A stretch of DNA of 64,000 bases. Origin: Firmicutes bacterium HGW-Firmicutes-1. Its GTDB lineage: Bacteria; Bacillota; Clostridia; Lachnospirales; Vallitaleaceae. Under the pieces are notes generated by a model. It worked only from the letters and a program-made list of their open reading frames with translations. It was not told where the DNA came from and searched no databases. Both the position numbers and the translations under genes were made by a program. Where the stretch lies: assembly GCA_002841625.1 (NCBI GenBank), contig PHAG01000001.1:372001-436000 (forward strand). The letters are read 5' to 3'. This document shows, in pieces, positions 43,341 through 53,216 of the stretch. How positions within the stretch are numbered: position 1 is the stretch's first letter; each line of letters begins with the position of its first letter.

Positions 43341-43757
43341 TTATTCTGCTTTATCTGTATGAATGATTTCTTCTGCAATAGGTCTGTACTTTCCATTATT
43401 AAATCGTTTTTCATTAAGCTTAATGGTTAAAAAAGCCAATGTAATAAATGAAAACCCAACAATGATCGATCCTATTTCTGTTCTAAATATTAAATATCCA
43501 ATCAATAAACCAAGTATCAATGCAATCAGCGGAATTGTATAAACAATAAATACAGCCCTCAAAAAGTTGCTTTGTTCAAGAGATATATTTACCCAATCTC
43601 CTACACTTGCTTCGCACAGATTTTCTGCTTCAATAAACATATCTTTTGATTCTAATCCTGCTACACATGCTTTACACTTTGCACATGCGTCTTGTCTTTC
43701 TAATCTAACAACAACTAGATTCTCTTTTATTTCAATAACTTGCCCTGATTCTGCCAT
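43341..43757 (-). CDS. RseC/MucC-family SoxR-reducing/sigma-E-associated protein
   Basis: A 138-residue membrane protein. The cytoplasmic N-terminal domain has a four-cysteine motif (DACAKCKACVAG near residue 23, plus C48), and two membrane segments follow (about 68-88 and 92-112). RseC of E. coli helps reduce SoxR, and a related protein associates with electron-transfer (Rnf) complexes; in Clostridia it is often near Rnf or core genes and its job is unclear. GAGGTGAT precedes the ATG. It is followed by a terminator. Confidence 0.87.
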   Translation of the reverse strand: MAESGQVIEIKENLVVVRLERQDACAKCKACVAGLESKDMFIEAENLCEASVGDWVNISLEQSNFLRAVFIVYTIPLIALILGLLIGYLIFRTEIGSIIVGFSFITLAFLTIKLNEKRFNNGKYRPIAEEIIHTDKAE

Positions 43758-43786
43758 AATATCACCTCGTTAGCATACCATTAGTG

Positions 43787-45580
43787 CTATATTTCAAGCT
43801 TATCGATTTTGATACATAATTCCTCAAGCTGTTTATTTTCTACGTTACCTGGTGCTTCTGTCATTGGGCATGAAGCATCCTTAATTTTAGGGAATGCAAT
43901 TACGTCTCGAATACTATCTGAACCCGTCATAAGCATAACAATACGATCAAGGCCGAAAGCTAATCCACCATGAGGTGGTACTCCATATTTAAAAGCATTC
44001 AGTAAAAATCCAAATCTATCATAGGATTCTTCTTTCGTAAATCCAAGTGCTGCAAACATACGCTCTTGAACTTCTCTTTGGTGGATTCTAATACTACCTC
44101 CACCAATCTCATTCCCATTAAGTACTATGTCATAAGCCTTTGCTCTAACTCTAGCAGGATCACTTTCAAGATACTGAAGATCTTCTTCTAAAGGCATTGT
44201 GAAAGGATGATGCATAGCAACAAATCGTTTTTGCTCAGCACTCCATTCTAATAGTGGAAACTGGGTAACCCAAACAAACTTGAATTCATCTTTCTTTCGT
44301 AGTTCTAATTTGTCAGCAATTTCTAATCTTAAATTTCCTAAAGTATTATATACTACTGAATTCTTATCAGCACAAAATAGAATTAAGTCTCCTGGCTTGC
44401 CGTCTACGGTAGTAATGATTTTTTGAACCTCTTCTTCACTTAAAAACTTCGTAATCGCTGACTTCAATTCCCCTTCTTCAGTAATTGCAATCCAAGCCAA
44501 ACCTTTTGCACCACAATTTACTGCAAATTCACCAAGAGCATCAATTTGTCTTCTCGGAAAGTTACCACAACCCTTAGCATTAATGGCACGTACGCTACCA
44601 CCGTTTGCAACTGCTCCAGTAAATACTTGGAATCCACAATCAGCTACAACAGCTGATAGATCAACAATCTCCATTCCAAATCTAGTATCAGGCTTATCTG
44701 AACCAAATCTATCCATTGCTTCTTGATAAGTAAGACGTTCTATTGGTAGTGGAACTTCAACATTTAGAACCTCTTTAAATATATCAGACAACAATCTTTC
44801 ATTTACCTCCATGATATCCTCTTCATCAACAAAAGATAATTCCATATCTATTTGAGTGAATTCAGGTTGTCTATCAGATCTTAAATCTTCATCTCTAAAG
44901 CATTTTGCAATTTGGATATAACGATCGTATCCTGACAGCATTAACAATTGCTTAAAAATCTGAGGAGATTGTGGCAATGCATAAAATTGACCAGGATGTA
45001 CACGACTTGGTACTAAGTAATCTCTTGCACCTTCTGGTGTGCTTTTTGTAAGCATCGGCGTTTCTATTTCAATAAAACCTTCAACATTCATAAAATTTCT
45101 AGTTATATTTGCAACTTGGTGACGCATCATTAAGTTTCTTTGAAGATCAGGTCTTCTTAAATCTAAATAACGATATTTCAATCTTAATTCTTCTCTAACT
45201 TGACTATTTTCTTCTATTTGGAAAGGTGGCGTTTCTGCTTCAGATAAGATACGTAAATCATTCGCTCTAACCTCAATTGTTCCTGTTATAAGGTTTGTGT
45301 TCTCCGTTTCATCTGTACGTTTCTCAACAATACCTTCTAATGCAATCACATACTCACTTCTAATTTGTTCTGCCTTTTTAAAGCCTTCTTCTCCAATTGA
45401 ACTTTGGTCAAAAACAACCTGCAGGATTCCAGTACGATCACGAAGATCCACAAAAATCAATCCACCTAAGTCTCTTCTTTTTTGAACCCATCCCATTACA
45501 GTTACTTTTTCATCTATACACTTTTCACTTACCTCTGTACAACGATGCGTTCTTTTTAAATCTTGCATTGATTCACTCAT
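43787..45580 (-). CDS. aspS: Aspartyl-tRNA synthetase
   Basis: A bacterial-type class II synthetase of 597 residues, normal length, attaching aspartate to tRNA-Asp (and possibly tRNA-Asn). It has the N-terminal anticodon-binding OB fold, motif 1 and 2 ([48 protein letters not shown]), the GAD insertion domain and motif 3 ([27 protein letters not shown]). It follows hisS by 36 bases and belongs to the same T-box-controlled operon. Confidence 0.97.
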   Translation of the reverse strand: MSESMQDLKRTHRCTEVSEKCIDEKVTVMGWVQKRRDLGGLIFVDLRDRTGILQVVFDQSSIGEEGFKKAEQIRSEYVIALEGIVEKRTDETENTNLITGTIEVRANDLRILSEAETPPFQIEENSQVREELRLKYRYLDLRRPDLQRNLMMRHQVANITRNFMNVEGFIEIETPMLTKSTPEGARDYLVPSRVHPGQFYALPQSPQIFKQLLMLSGYDRYIQIAKCFRDEDLRSDRQPEFTQIDMELSFVDEEDIMEVNERLLSDIFKEVLNVEVPLPIERLTYQEAMDRFGSDKPDTRFGMEIVDLSAVVADCGFQVFTGAVANGGSVRAINAKGCGNFPRRQIDALGEFAVNCGAKGLAWIAITEEGELKSAITKFLSEEEVQKIITTVDGKPGDLILFCADKNSVVYNTLGNLRLEIADKLELRKKDEFKFVWVTQFPLLEWSAEQKRFVAMHHPFTMPLEEDLQYLESDPARVRAKAYDIVLNGNEIGGGSIRIHQREVQERMFAALGFTKEESYDRFGFLLNAFKYGVPPHGGLAFGLDRIVMLMTGSDSIRDVIAFPKIKDASCPMTEAPGNVENKQLEELCIKIDKLEI

Positions 45581-45616
45581 TATAAATCCTCCATTAAGCC
45601 TTATTCATATTAGGTT

Positions 45617-46879
45617 CTAGTTTTTCATAGAATTCATATAGTTCGTAATTTCATCAAGTGATATTTGAATTTGTTCACTATTTTGCATATTTTTTAATAA
45701 AGCATTGTTCTGCGTTAGCTCATTTTCACCTAGAATGATTGAATATCTAGCGCCTATTTTATTCGCATATTTCATTTGAGCCTTTACACTTCTACCTAAC
45801 AAATCCATTTCTGCATTGATATTGTTTTTTCTTAAGGTATTGACCAAATTGGCTGCCTTTCGTGTTGCCCCAGCTCCCATTGTACCAATATATAAATCTA
45901 CAGATTTTTCATACTGTATCTTTCCATTCGAAGCTTCGATTGTCAGTAAAAGTCTTTCAATACCAGCACCAAATCCAACCGCTGGTGTAGGAGAACCTCC
46001 ACATTCTTCAATAAGACTGTTATATCTTCCACCACCACAGACAGTTCCTTGAGCTCCAATTTCCTGAGATATAAATTCAAAAACGGTTCTAGTATAATAG
46101 TCTAGACCTCTTACAATCCAAGGGTTAACCGTATATTTTATTTCCATAGCATCCAATAAGGCTAATAGCTCATTAAAATGCGCTTTACATTCTTCGCCTA
46201 AGTGATCTAGCATTAAAGGAGCATCTTTGATGACAACCTTACAGCTCTCGTTTTTACAATCAAGAATACGAAGTGGATTTTTTTCTAATCTCTCCTTACA
46301 TGTAGGACATAAGTTATCCTTATTATTGGTTAAAAACACCTTTAACAATTCGTTATATTTTGCTCTACATTCTGGTCCACCTAAGCTATTCAGATTAAGC
46401 TCCACATTTTTTATATTAAGGCGTTCGAGCATTTGTGCTCCAAGTGCAATAACCTCTGCATCAGCAGTAGCATGATCAGAACCAAATAACTCTACACCAA
46501 ATTGATGAAATTGTCTCATACGACCCGCTTGTGGCTTTTCATATCTAAATGCAGGTGTAAGATAAAATAGCTTTGTAGGTTGCGTATCTGCATAAAGGTT
46601 TCTTTCAAGATAAGCTCTAACTACACCAGCTGTTCCCTCTGGTTTTAATGAAATACTTCTATCTCCTTTATCCGTAAAAGTATACATTTCTTTTTGAACG
46701 ATATCTGTTGTTTCACCTACACCTCTACTAAATAACTCCGTATGTTCAAAAATAGGTGTCCTTATTTCATGAAAAGAAAAATCCTTACATAAACTGCGCA
46801 TTGTGCTTTCAAGCATTTGCCATGCAGTCATATAATCACCAAAAATATCATTTGTGCCTCTTGGTGCTTGTGTTAGCAT
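45617..46879 (-). CDS. hisS: Histidyl-tRNA synthetase
   Basis: A class II synthetase of 420 residues charging tRNA-His. Motifs are QAPRGTNDIFGD, motif 2 FRYEKPQAGRMRQFHQFGVELFG near residue 110, the histidine-specific loops LDYYTRTVFEF and GGGRYNSL, and PTPAVGFGAGIERLLL near residue 310; the anticodon-binding domain follows. The start is MLTQAPRGT, with GGAGG 8 bases upstream; the frame extends 9 codons further. It is preceded by a T-box leader with a His-type specifier. Confidence 0.97.
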   Translation of the reverse strand: MLTQAPRGTNDIFGDYMTAWQMLESTMRSLCKDFSFHEIRTPIFEHTELFSRGVGETTDIVQKEMYTFTDKGDRSISLKPEGTAGVVRAYLERNLYADTQPTKLFYLTPAFRYEKPQAGRMRQFHQFGVELFGSDHATADAEVIALGAQMLERLNIKNVELNLNSLGGPECRAKYNELLKVFLTNNKDNLCPTCKERLEKNPLRILDCKNESCKVVIKDAPLMLDHLGEECKAHFNELLALLDAMEIKYTVNPWIVRGLDYYTRTVFEFISQEIGAQGTVCGGGRYNSLIEECGGSPTPAVGFGAGIERLLLTIEASNGKIQYEKSVDLYIGTMGAGATRKAANLVNTLRKNNINAEMDLLGRSVKAQMKYANKIGARYSIILGENELTQNNALLKNMQNSEQIQISLDEITNYMNSMKN

Positions 46880-46960
46880 TGTTAATTCCTCCTTCTTGTA
46901 CATCAAAAAACTATAGTTTATATAAAAAACAAATTGAATGTCAATTTTTACTTAGTAAAC

Positions 46961-47225
46961 AAAAAAAAAGCCTATCCATTACCAAAAAAAATCAAATGGT
47001 AAGGGACGAGACATATTCCCGCGGTGCCACCCTAATTATAACAAATTGTTATCAGCTAAATCTTTTAACGGTGATGAGCCGAATCAGCCTACTAATTACT
47101 TTTCAGCCAATCACTCCAAAGTGTTTTTCAGTTAATTCTTGATAAGAAGTTCACAGCCTAGACTTCTCTCTCTGAAACAAGTTAAGAACCTACTTTTCTT
47201 TGTCATTGATTTATCTATTATTCTT
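46961..47225 (-). ncRNA. T-box riboswitch leader of hisS-aspS, specifier CAC (His)
   Basis: Uncharged tRNA binding to this leader prevents termination. The invariant T-box AGGGTGGCACCGCGGG lies at 47018-47033, followed by a terminator stem (CCTTACCATT with GGTAATGG, about 46971-47004) and a T run (46961-46969). Upstream, the Stem I landmarks AGAGAGA and the specifier-loop sequence AACACUUUGGAGU are visible. CAC at 47121-47123 sits where the specifier codon is expected, and it reads histidine, matching hisS. Confidence 0.9.
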
Positions 47226-47231
47226 TAGATT

Positions 47232-47260
47232 ATTTTATGCATAAAACAAGCTTTTGTCAA
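47232..47260 (-). promoter_or_regulatory. Promoter of the hisS-aspS operon
   Basis: Minus strand TTGACA (47255-47260) and TAAAAT (47232-47237) are separated by 17 bases, directly upstream of the T-box leader. Confidence 0.75.
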
Positions 47261-47280
47261 GACAAATTTGAATAATCAAT

Positions 47281-48747
47281 TTAAATACCCCTTTTTCTAT
47301 CAATCATTTCATCAATTCTTGATATATATCCTGCCACATCTTTGGTATTTTCTATTCGGTTGATTATTTTGCCATCTTGTGTAACAATTTTTGTAATCCC
47401 ACCAACTCCTAAAGCGATAATGTTGGTTTTTTCTTCTATGATTTCGACATTGTAAATACATTCATGTTCTCTTTTTGCATACCCTACATTTTCAAAATTT
47501 CCTACCATATGTTTTTGTCTATATAAATAATATGGCTCAAGACCCATTTCTAAAGCGCCTTGTGAAGTAATAGAAATCATCTCTTCAATACTTTCTGAAG
47601 ATGCATAGGAATATTTTTCTTCATGATCACTTAATGCAGAGCCTCTTTTGATAGCCATAGTATGCACAGTTAAATTGTTAGGCGCCATTTTTTTGATCTG
47701 TTCGATTGTATTTCTAACATCCTCTGGGGTTTCGTCTGGTAGCCCTACAATCAGATCCATATTAATTGTTTTAAAACCTATTTCCTTTGCCATTTCATAT
47801 GTGTTAATAATATCCTCTGGCGTATGTTTTCTACCTATTAAATCTAAAGTTTTTTGATTCATAGTCTGAGGGTTAATTGAAATTCTATCTACTCCGTACC
47901 TCTTTAAAAGCAATAGTTTCTCTCTTGTAATCGTATCTGGGCGACCTGCTTCAACGGTATATTCTTCGATTTGTTCTAAAGGAAATGCATCTTTAACTGC
48001 TTCAAGGAGCACTTCAAGGGTCGCTTCATCTAATGAAGTAGGGGTGCCACCACCAATGTAAATTGATCTAATTTGATTTAATTGTCCTTTTAATAATTCA
48101 TCCGAGATAAATGAAATTTCCTTTTTTAGTGCAGTTATATAGTCCATAATATGACTTTGCCATTTATCTATTGGAAATGATGTGAAGGAACAATACAAAC
48201 ACTTTGTTGGGCAAAACGGAATCCCAATATATAGATTGATTTCATTCGGCTTATTTTTACTGAGGATTGCATGTTCTTTGTCTGAGATTTTCAGCATAAG
48301 CTGAATTTTTTCATCTGATAGCTTATAATCCTTATTTAAAATTTCAACAATTTTATTCGTATCATTTCTATATAACTTTCTTAAATTAAAGACTAACTTT
48401 GTTGGTCGAATACCCGTTAGTATGCCCCAAGGCTGTTCTTTACCTGTGATGAAATAAGTTACATTACTGATTAATAGCTTCATAAGCTTTTTTTGTTCTT
48501 TTCTCTTTTCAACACGATCTGTGATAGCTCCAATAAATTGAATTTGTTCTTTACTAGCATCACTATTGTATTTAAGCTGCCCCTCTGAATAATAGGATAC
48601 ACTTAAAAAATCGTCCTCTATTTGAATGTCAAAATCAAAAGAACGATTGGTTAAAGTCGTAAATGATATTACTTCATTTGGGAAGCAAACCTTAAAAAAT
48701 GTTTTAACTTCATAAATGAAGTCTTCTCGATTCATTTGCACTACCAT
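47281..48747 (-). CDS. hemZ: Radical-SAM coproporphyrinogen III dehydrogenase-like protein HemZ
   Basis: An oxygen-independent coproporphyrinogen dehydrogenase-type protein, 488 residues, decarboxylating tetrapyrrole side chains in heme synthesis or acting in a related heme step. The radical-SAM motif is IPFCPTKCLYC with C179, C183 and C186, followed by GGGTPTSLDEATLEVLL, ISINPQTMNQKTLDLIGRKHTPEDI and MDLIVGLPDETPEDV. The N-terminal 165 residues are the extra domain typical of HemZ. I start at MVVQMNRED, where AAGGTGA lies 5 bases upstream; the frame extends 34 codons further into the preceding gene. Confidence 0.9.
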   Translation of the reverse strand: MVVQMNREDFIYEVKTFFKVCFPNEVISFTTLTNRSFDFDIQIEDDFLSVSYYSEGQLKYNSDASKEQIQFIGAITDRVEKRKEQKKLMKLLISNVTYFITGKEQPWGILTGIRPTKLVFNLRKLYRNDTNKIVEILNKDYKLSDEKIQLMLKISDKEHAILSKNKPNEINLYIGIPFCPTKCLYCSFTSFPIDKWQSHIMDYITALKKEISFISDELLKGQLNQIRSIYIGGGTPTSLDEATLEVLLEAVKDAFPLEQIEEYTVEAGRPDTITREKLLLLKRYGVDRISINPQTMNQKTLDLIGRKHTPEDIINTYEMAKEIGFKTINMDLIVGLPDETPEDVRNTIEQIKKMAPNNLTVHTMAIKRGSALSDHEEKYSYASSESIEEMISITSQGALEMGLEPYYLYRQKHMVGNFENVGYAKREHECIYNVEIIEEKTNIIALGVGGITKIVTQDGKIINRIENTKDVAGYISRIDEMIDRKRGI

Positions 48748-48760
48748 ATTTATCACCTTA

Positions 48761-49387
48761 TTACAAAAATGGATTAGATTCTTTTTCAACAATGATTTTT
48801 GTTTTATAACCATGTCCTGGGTATACAACTGTATGATCAGGAAGTACAAGAAGTTTCTCTTCTATGTTGTTGGCTAACATTTTTGCACTTGTATTATTAA
48901 GATCCGTTCTACCAATAGCCCCAGCCATCAATGTATCTCCAGTTACCAAAAAGTCATATGAATCATTATAAAAACACACACTATTTGAAGTATGTCCTGG
49001 TACTACGATACACTTAAACTCAAGTCCTTCACCAAAATCTAAAATATCACCATCGTCAATATAGGAGTCCGCATGTGCAACTATACTACGACCAAAAAAT
49101 ATCAAAGATAAATTTTCCTTTTCATTTTTCATCATATTTGCTTCATCCTTATGCGCATATACAGGCACATTAAAATGCTGTCTAATGAAATCTACCTCAC
49201 CTATATGATCAAAGTGACCATGTGTAATCAAGATTGCTTTTAGATTAACATCAGATTCCGCAATTTCTTCAAGAATGATACCTGAGTCAGCTGCCGGATC
49301 AATTAGAACTGCATCTTTTCCCCCTTCATTAATAACTAAATAGGTATTTGTTTGAAGTACACCTGTTACGATTGTTTTTATCTCCAT
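48761..49387 (-). CDS. Glyoxalase-II-type metallo-hydrolase
   Basis: A 208-residue metallo-beta-lactamase-fold hydrolase. Metal motifs are THGHFDHIG near residue 55, VVPGHTSNSVCFY near residue 132, VTGDTLMAGAIGRTDL near residue 152 and VYPGHGYKT near residue 193. These match the hydroxyacylglutathione-hydrolase-like group, which in anaerobes may act on other thioesters. The start is MEIKTIVTG with AAGGAG upstream; the frame extends 20 codons further. It sits between dtd and hemZ, a common clostridial arrangement. Confidence 0.9.
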   Translation of the reverse strand: MEIKTIVTGVLQTNTYLVINEGGKDAVLIDPAADSGIILEEIAESDVNLKAILITHGHFDHIGEVDFIRQHFNVPVYAHKDEANMMKNEKENLSLIFFGRSIVAHADSYIDDGDILDFGEGLEFKCIVVPGHTSNSVCFYNDSYDFLVTGDTLMAGAIGRTDLNNTSAKMLANNIEEKLLVLPDHTVVYPGHGYKTKIIVEKESNPFL

Positions 49388-49430
49388 AGTATTCTCCTTT
49401 ACCACACTACTAACCATCTTTATAGCTCGA

Positions 49431-49880
49431 TTAAAACCGCTTATCACTATCGATTAATAGTGTTACCGGTCCATCATTAAGTAATGAAACCTTCATGTCT
49501 GCTTGAAATTCACCAAATTGCACCTTTGGAAAACAAGATCGCACAGTTTCACAAAACGTTTGAAATAATATTCTAGCATCATTTGGCTTCGCAGCATTTG
49601 AATAACTTGGTCTTCTTCCATTCCTGCAATCTCCATACAAAGTAAAGTTAGGAATTACAAGCAATTCTCCATTAATATCCTGAATAGATAAATTCATCTT
49701 ATCCTCTAAATCTTCAAATATCCTTAAATTGATTAGCTTATCTAATACAAATAAAAATTCTTTTTCGCTATCACCTGCTTGAAACCCCACAAGAGCTACT
49801 ATACCCTTCCCAATATTTGCTATTAATTTACCATCAACAACTACTTGACCCATTGATACCCTTTGAACAACACTTCTCAT
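49431..49880 (-). CDS. dtd: D-aminoacyl-tRNA deacylase Dtd
   Basis: Dtd frees tRNA from wrongly attached D-amino acids or glycine. The 149-residue protein shows VVQRVSMGQVVVDG at the N terminus, the active-site NFTLYGDCRNGRRPSY near residue 78 and the cross-subunit NDGPVTLLIDSD near residue 135 (Gly-cis-Pro motif). It is 12 bases downstream of relA, as in many Firmicutes. Confidence 0.95.
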   Translation of the reverse strand: MRSVVQRVSMGQVVVDGKLIANIGKGIVALVGFQAGDSEKEFLFVLDKLINLRIFEDLEDKMNLSIQDINGELLVIPNFTLYGDCRNGRRPSYSNAAKPNDARILFQTFCETVRSCFPKVQFGEFQADMKVSLLNDGPVTLLIDSDKRF

Positions 49881-49892
49881 TATGAGGTTCTC

Positions 49893-52109
49893 CTAGTTAT
49901 TTGGTCTGATAATTTCTGCGACACCTTCTAAATTACGAACTTTCTTAATAATTTTATTTAGTTGCTCAACACCGTTGATTTCCATCGTGATATTAAACAC
50001 TGCTTTTCCACCATTATCTGATCTTGCATTAAGTGATTTAACCGGAACATTTTCTTCTGTTAATATTTTAGAAATATCAACCAAAAGACCTACTCTATCG
50101 CTACCAATAATTTGTATTTCAGTTTGATATAATATATTGGTTGTAGATTTACCTGGAACCTGCCATTCAGACTCTATCAAACGATTCCGTTCATCTTGTG
50201 ATAGGTTGATCATATTAACACAATCTGTTCTATGGATAGAAACACCTCTACCTCTAGTAATGAATCCGACAATTTCATCTCCCGGAACCGGACTACAGCA
50301 CCTAGAAAACCTTACTGCTAAATCCTCAACACCTTTAACCATAATACCACTCTTTGATTTTCTTTCAGTCGGAGTAATTGATTTATCCTTAACCTGTTTG
50401 ATGATTTGTTCATCTGTAAGCTCTTTATGTCCTAACAGCTTGTTTTGCTCTTCAAGTAATCGATTGAGAACTTGGCCTTCCTTTAAGCCTCCATAACCAA
50501 TCGATGCATATACAGATTCCCAATTTTTGAAACCATATTTTCTCTGAACACTTTCCATCCATTCATTTTTCATTAGCTCATTCAGGTTCGTATTCTTGGA
50601 CTTTGCATACTTTTCGAGCATTTCCTTGCCTCGAAGAACATTTTCTTCTTTTAATTCTTTTCTATACCATTGATTGATTTTACTCTTTGCTTGGGAACTT
50701 CTTACAATTTTCAGCCAGTCTCTACTTGGTCCCCTAGAGTTTTGAGAGGTTATTACCTCAATTCTATCGCCATTTTTAATTTTATAGTCAAAAGTAACAA
50801 TTTTTCCGTTAACTCTAGCACCTACCATTTTATTACCTACTGCACTATGAATATGATAAGCAAAGTCAATCGGTGTACTTCCTGTAGGTAAGTCAATTAC
50901 ATCTCCCGTTGGGGTAAATGCATATACTTGATCAGCAAAAACATCTAAGTCTGTTTTTAACGCATCCAAGAATTCTTTGTTATCTGACATATCACGTTGC
51001 CATTCCAAAATATGGCGTAGCCAGTTTAGTTTTTGTTCAGCACTTTCTTCTGTTACTCCTGAAGACTTACCTTCTTTATATTTCCAATGCGCTGCTATAC
51101 CATATTCTGAAACCTTATGCATTTCCTTTGTCCTAATTTGCATTTCAAAGGGTTCACCTTCAGGTCCAATCAAGGTAGTATGTAGTGATTGATAATTATT
51201 TGGCTTTGGCATAGCTATATAATCTTTAAATCTTCCTGGAATTGGCTTGAAAAGCTCATGAATAACTCCTAATACACCATAACAATCCTTTACATTATCT
51301 ACAATGACACGAACAGCAAATAGATCAAAGATTTGATCTAAGGTTTTCTTCTGACCTACCATTTTCTTGTAGATACTAAAGAAGTGTTTTGGTCTACCAT
51401 CCACTTCAGCTACGATACCAACTTGCTTGAGTTGTTCCTCAAGTTCAGATTTAATTTGTTCTACATATCTAATTCTGTCATCACGTTTACGATCTATTTT
51501 TTCAACTAAATCATAATAGGCCTCAGGTTGTAAATACCTAAAGGATAAGTCCTCTAATTCAACCTTTATTTTAGAAATCCCTAGTCTATGCGCAAGTGGA
51601 GCATAAATATTCAAAGTTTCCTTTGCTTTCTCTTTTTGTTTTTCTTCAGGCATAAATTTTAAGGTTCTCATATTATGTAGTCTGTCTGCTAATTTAATCA
51701 AAATAACGCGAATATCTTTTGCCATAGCAAGAAACATTTTTCTGTAATTTTCAGCTTGAATTTCTTCTTTATCTGTTGAATAAGATATTTGCCCAAGCTT
51801 TGTAACGCCTTCAACCAAAAGAGCAACCTCTTTGTTAAATTCTCTTTCTATGTCTTCACTCGTATAATGTGTATCCTCTATTACATCATGAAGAATTCCA
51901 GCAGTGATAGACTCTTTGTCTAATTCTAGATCAGCAAGAATTGAAGCCACAGCAAGAGGATGAACAATGTAGGGTTCACCTGATTTTCTAATTTGAGTTT
52001 CATGGGCAGATTTAGCTAAACTATAAGCTTTTTCAACCATTTCGAAATTCTCTGCTGGATGATATTTTTTAATTTTTATGATGAGATCTTCGTAAATTTT
52101 GTCAGGCAT
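49893..52109 (-). CDS. relA: Bifunctional (p)ppGpp synthetase/hydrolase RelA/SpoT homologue
   Basis: This stringent-response enzyme makes and degrades the alarmone (p)ppGpp. Its 738 residues carry an intact HD hydrolase domain (HETQIRKSGEPYIVHPL, LHDVIEDTHY, LADRLHNMRTLKF, about 30-195), synthetase domain (DLFAVRVIVDN, MPKPNNYQSLHTTLIG, AAHWKYKEG, about 240-355), TGS domain (AFTPTGDVIDLPTGSTPIDFAYHIHS near 390), a conserved-cysteine motif (RCCSPVPGDEIVGFITRGRGVSIHR near 590) and a C-terminal ACT domain. Upstream lies an unusual 85-bp repeat array. The transcript continues through dtd. Confidence 0.96.
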   Translation of the reverse strand: MPDKIYEDLIIKIKKYHPAENFEMVEKAYSLAKSAHETQIRKSGEPYIVHPLAVASILADLELDKESITAGILHDVIEDTHYTSEDIEREFNKEVALLVEGVTKLGQISYSTDKEEIQAENYRKMFLAMAKDIRVILIKLADRLHNMRTLKFMPEEKQKEKAKETLNIYAPLAHRLGISKIKVELEDLSFRYLQPEAYYDLVEKIDRKRDDRIRYVEQIKSELEEQLKQVGIVAEVDGRPKHFFSIYKKMVGQKKTLDQIFDLFAVRVIVDNVKDCYGVLGVIHELFKPIPGRFKDYIAMPKPNNYQSLHTTLIGPEGEPFEMQIRTKEMHKVSEYGIAAHWKYKEGKSSGVTEESAEQKLNWLRHILEWQRDMSDNKEFLDALKTDLDVFADQVYAFTPTGDVIDLPTGSTPIDFAYHIHSAVGNKMVGARVNGKIVTFDYKIKNGDRIEVITSQNSRGPSRDWLKIVRSSQAKSKINQWYRKELKEENVLRGKEMLEKYAKSKNTNLNELMKNEWMESVQRKYGFKNWESVYASIGYGGLKEGQVLNRLLEEQNKLLGHKELTDEQIIKQVKDKSITPTERKSKSGIMVKGVEDLAVRFSRCCSPVPGDEIVGFITRGRGVSIHRTDCVNMINLSQDERNRLIESEWQVPGKSTTNILYQTEIQIIGSDRVGLLVDISKILTEENVPVKSLNARSDNGGKAVFNITMEINGVEQLNKIIKKVRNLEGVAEIIRPNN

Positions 52110-52170
52110 AATTCACCACTTCTTTAGAATTTGTAATAGATATGTTGATTAAATGCTTTCTTAGCGTTTT

Positions 52171-52197
52171 AGTATATTATAGTGATTTTCATGTCAA
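52171..52197 (-). promoter_or_regulatory. Possible relA promoter
   Basis: Minus strand TTGACA (52192-52197) is followed at 15 bases by TATACT (52171-52176). The spacing is short. A TATAAT lies only 10 bases from the TTGACA and may be unrelated. A separate relA promoter is expected because a terminator-like stem follows apt. Confidence 0.35.
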
Positions 52198-52205
52198 AAT
52201 GCAAG

Positions 52206-52625
52206 CAAAGAAAATCGGCTATGATAAATATAACTTTTCGTCACTTTTCTTGCCGCTTTTCCAATTACTTATGCCGCACATTTCATTACAAAAAGAAAAT
52301 CGGCTATGATAAATATAACTTTTCGTCACTTTTCTTGCCGCTTTTCTAATTACTTATGCCGCACATTTCATTACAAAAAGAAAATCGGCTATGATAAATA
52401 TAACTTTTCCTCACTTTTCTTGCCGCTTTTCTAATTACTTATGCCACACATTTCATTACAAAAAGAAAATCGGCTATGATAAATATAACTTTTCCTCACT
52501 TTTCTTGCCGCTTTTCTAATTACTTATGCCGCACATTTCATTACAAAAAGAAAATCGGCTATGATAAATATAACTTTTGTTACTCTAGTTGCCGCTTTTC
52601 TAATTTTTTATACCGCATATTATAA
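52206..52625. repeat. Array of five 85-bp tandem repeats
   Basis: Unit starts (AAAATCGGCT) fall at 52211, 52296, 52381, 52466 and 52551, so the period is exactly 85 bases. The first four units differ at only a few positions; the last is diverged at its 3' end. Each unit carries TCGGCTATGATAAATATAAC and two GCCGC blocks, with short complementary segments (CGGC/GCCG, GAAAA/TTTTC). The units are contiguous with no unique spacers, so this is not a CRISPR. No coding frame runs through it. Confidence 0.95.
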
Positions 52626-52658
52626 TTAAAGAACGAATTCTTAGAAGTCGTCCTTTAA
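52626..52658 (-). terminator. Probable terminator of apt
   Basis: TTAAAGGACGA and TCGTTCTTTAA (minus strand) pair over 11 bases with one mismatch, followed by TTATAAT. It separates apt from the repeat array and relA. Confidence 0.6.
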
Positions 52659-52665
52659 AATAGGG

Positions 52666-53178
52666 TTAATATTTTATAATTGCATCAATTGGATAATCAC
52701 CAAGAATATTTCTTCCATTTAAGAATTCAAGCTCTATAAGGTATACAAGCTTTACTACCACACCACCTAATTCTTCAATAAGTTCAATAATAGCCTTTGA
52801 TGTCCCACCCGTAGCTAAAAGATCATCAACGATAACTACTTTATCGCCAGGTTGAATGGCATCAACATGGATTTCAATTACTGCAGTACCATATTCTAGA
52901 TCGTATTCTTTACTTTTAGTAGCATATGGAAGCTTACCAACTTTTCTAATCGGTATAAAGCCCTTGTTCATATTGTATGCAACTGGAACTCCGAAAATAA
53001 ATCCTCTAGATTCAGGTCCGATTACATAATCAAAATCAACATCCTTTAATGATGCTTGCATTAGATCTACAGAGGTTCTCAGTCCATCTTTATCTCTTAA
53101 AACTGTTGTTATGTCTTTAAAAACAATTCCTTCTTTTGGAAAGTCTTGTACATCACGAATCAATGATTTTATATCCAT
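52666..53178 (-). CDS. apt: Adenine phosphoribosyltransferase
   Basis: Apt salvages adenine to AMP using phosphoribosyl pyrophosphate. The 170-residue protein has the PRPP-binding motif VVIVDDLLATGGTSKA near residue 118, the flexible-loop region RKVGKLPYATKSKEYDLEYG near residue 78 and the N-terminal RDVQDFPKEGIVFKDIT. It lies between recJ and relA, a widespread Firmicute order. Confidence 0.96.
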   Translation of the reverse strand: MDIKSLIRDVQDFPKEGIVFKDITTVLRDKDGLRTSVDLMQASLKDVDFDYVIGPESRGFIFGVPVAYNMNKGFIPIRKVGKLPYATKSKEYDLEYGTAVIEIHVDAIQPGDKVVIVDDLLATGGTSKAIIELIEELGGVVVKLVYLIELEFLNGRNILGDYPIDAIIKY

Positions 53179-53216
53179 AGCATCCTCCGTACTTGAAGTT
53201 TATGTTTCATATGTAT

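Noticed and set aside
46756-47142. 128-codon plus-strand frame
   Set aside because: It is antisense to the hisS 5' end and the T-box leader, both firmly supported on the minus strand.
52179-52197. TTGACA with TATAAT 10 bases downstream before relA
   Set aside because: The spacing is too short for a sigma-A promoter; I list the 15-base TATACT alternative at low confidence instead.
52206-52625. CRISPR-like repeated array
   Set aside because: The 85-bp units are contiguous with no unique spacers and there are no cas genes; it is a plain tandem repeat.
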